A stretch of DNA of 5,327 bases, taken from positions 1-5,327 of the forward strand of contig JAICYA010000167.1 of the NCBI GenBank assembly GCA_025934455.1, read 5' to 3'. Origin of the DNA: Rudaea sp. (GTDB lineage: Bacteria; Pseudomonadota; Gammaproteobacteria; Xanthomonadales; Rhodanobacteraceae). The translations under genes were made by a program, and so were the position numbers. The notes beneath the pieces are model-generated. The model was not told the DNA's origin. It did not search any database and saw nothing but the letters and a program-made list of their open reading frames with translations. Of the stretch, positions 4,892-5,327 are shown piece after piece (the stretch's first letter is position 1; every line of letters starts with the position of its first letter).

Positions 4892-5327
4892 CTACTTCGC
4901 CGCTTTCGGATCGAGCAATTCGCTTTCCGGTGATTCGAGCAGACGCGCGCTGAAACGATCCGGCACGCGCAGCAACTCGGCGCCGATACGCACGTAGCGA
5001 TCGTGGTCGATCGGGTCTTCGCCGCCAATATCGATGCGCGTCGCATCGGCGATGACTGTGATCTGCGGCGGATCGAGTCCGAGTTTGGTAGCGTCGTAAC
5101 CCGCCATCGGCGCACGCGTACGCACCGGTGCGCGCAGCACGGCGAGCAGACGCGCGATGGATTCAGGATTTGCCGCCGCGTCGTGCGGTGCGCGCATTTG
5201 CCACACGCCATCGACACGCTCGAAGACGCGCGTGACGCAGGACCGGCAGCGGATTTCCAGATGCGTCACCGTCGCCGAATCGAGTGCGGTCAACGGCTGC
5301 GTCGCCAGAGATCGCTCGCGCGCAAGC
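4892..5327 (-). CDS. DUF4340-like protein (partial, N-terminus beyond right edge)
   Basis: The frame stays open to the window edge, giving at least 144 residues, so the TTG at 5293 is an internal leucine codon and not a start. The visible part begins [16 protein letters not shown], then VTHLEI, a [11 protein letters not shown] strand pair, a stretch ending [15 protein letters not shown], and [14 protein letters not shown] before a C-terminal [14 protein letters not shown]. The GLDPP followed by a D-x-RYVR strand is the pattern I associate with DUF4340-type repeats, often in proteins with an N-terminal membrane anchor, which would lie outside this window. Function unknown. A CRSC pair (bases 5237-5248) near the visible start is an oddity. 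It is two bases upstream of mutM; the DNA-repair neighbour probably reflects shared transcription, not shared function. Confidence 0.75.
   Translation of the reverse strand, partial: LARERSLATQPLTALDSATVTHLEIRCRSCVTRVFERVDGVWQMRAPHDAAANPESIARLLAVLRAPVRTRAPMAGYDATKLGLDPPQITVIADATRIDIGGEDPIDHDRYVRIGAELLRVPDRFSARLLESPESELLDPKAAK

Noticed and set aside
4892..5293. Treating the gene upstream of mutM as complete, starting at the TTG at 5293
   Set aside because: The frame continues without a stop to the window edge with protein-like sequence, so the true start is outside.
1..5327. CRISPR arrays, tRNA or rRNA genes, insertion sequences, integrase or attachment sites
   Set aside because: No direct-repeat arrays, cloverleaf-like segments or transposase motifs were seen on either strand; the window is almost fully occupied by conserved genes.

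Overview
The window is high-GC DNA, densely coded, with long spurious antisense frames typical of such genomes. The thymidine kinase has a Xanthomonad-like sequence, and the cupredoxin carries a C-terminal secreted domain that I associate with Xanthomonadales/Lysobacterales (Lysobacter, Dokdonella, Rhodanobacter relatives). A gammaproteobacterium of that order is the best guess. This rests on remembered family resemblance, not on a search.

Left two thirds (1-3259, all minus strand): five genes in transcription order encode a secreted cupredoxin (3259-2432), a TlpA/ResA-like thioredoxin (2435-1929), a small DUF4266 lipoprotein ending in GGGCGCN (1984-1709), a DUF3570 outer-membrane-barrel-like protein (1709-543) and an ApbE-type FAD:protein FMN transferase (546 to beyond base 1). 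Every junction overlaps (ATGA, a longer overlap of up to 56 nt, TGATG, TTGA), so the five are almost certainly one translationally coupled operon. The content points to an extracytoplasmic redox assembly: a copper carrier, a thiol-disulfide protein, a lipoprotein with a Cys-Gly-Cys tail, an envelope barrel and a flavin-attaching enzyme. The barrel protein contains an SGAT motif, the core of the site ApbE enzymes flavinylate, so it is a candidate substrate of its own neighbour. The usual upstream Asp is replaced by Gln, and the ApbE shows no export signal.

Middle (3260-3437): a 178-bp divergent intergenic region holds several hairpins, including an 11-bp stem with a GAAA tetraloop and one mismatch. 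No convincing promoter was recognised.

Right third: a plus-strand thymidine kinase (tdk, 3438-4073), with most of its structural zinc ligands replaced, converges on mutM (4077-4889, minus) with only three bases between the stop codons. mutM is preceded by a DUF4340-like gene (4892 to beyond 5327, minus) two bases away, probably co-transcribed. These are ordinary housekeeping neighbours; the unusual material is the five-gene redox operon.
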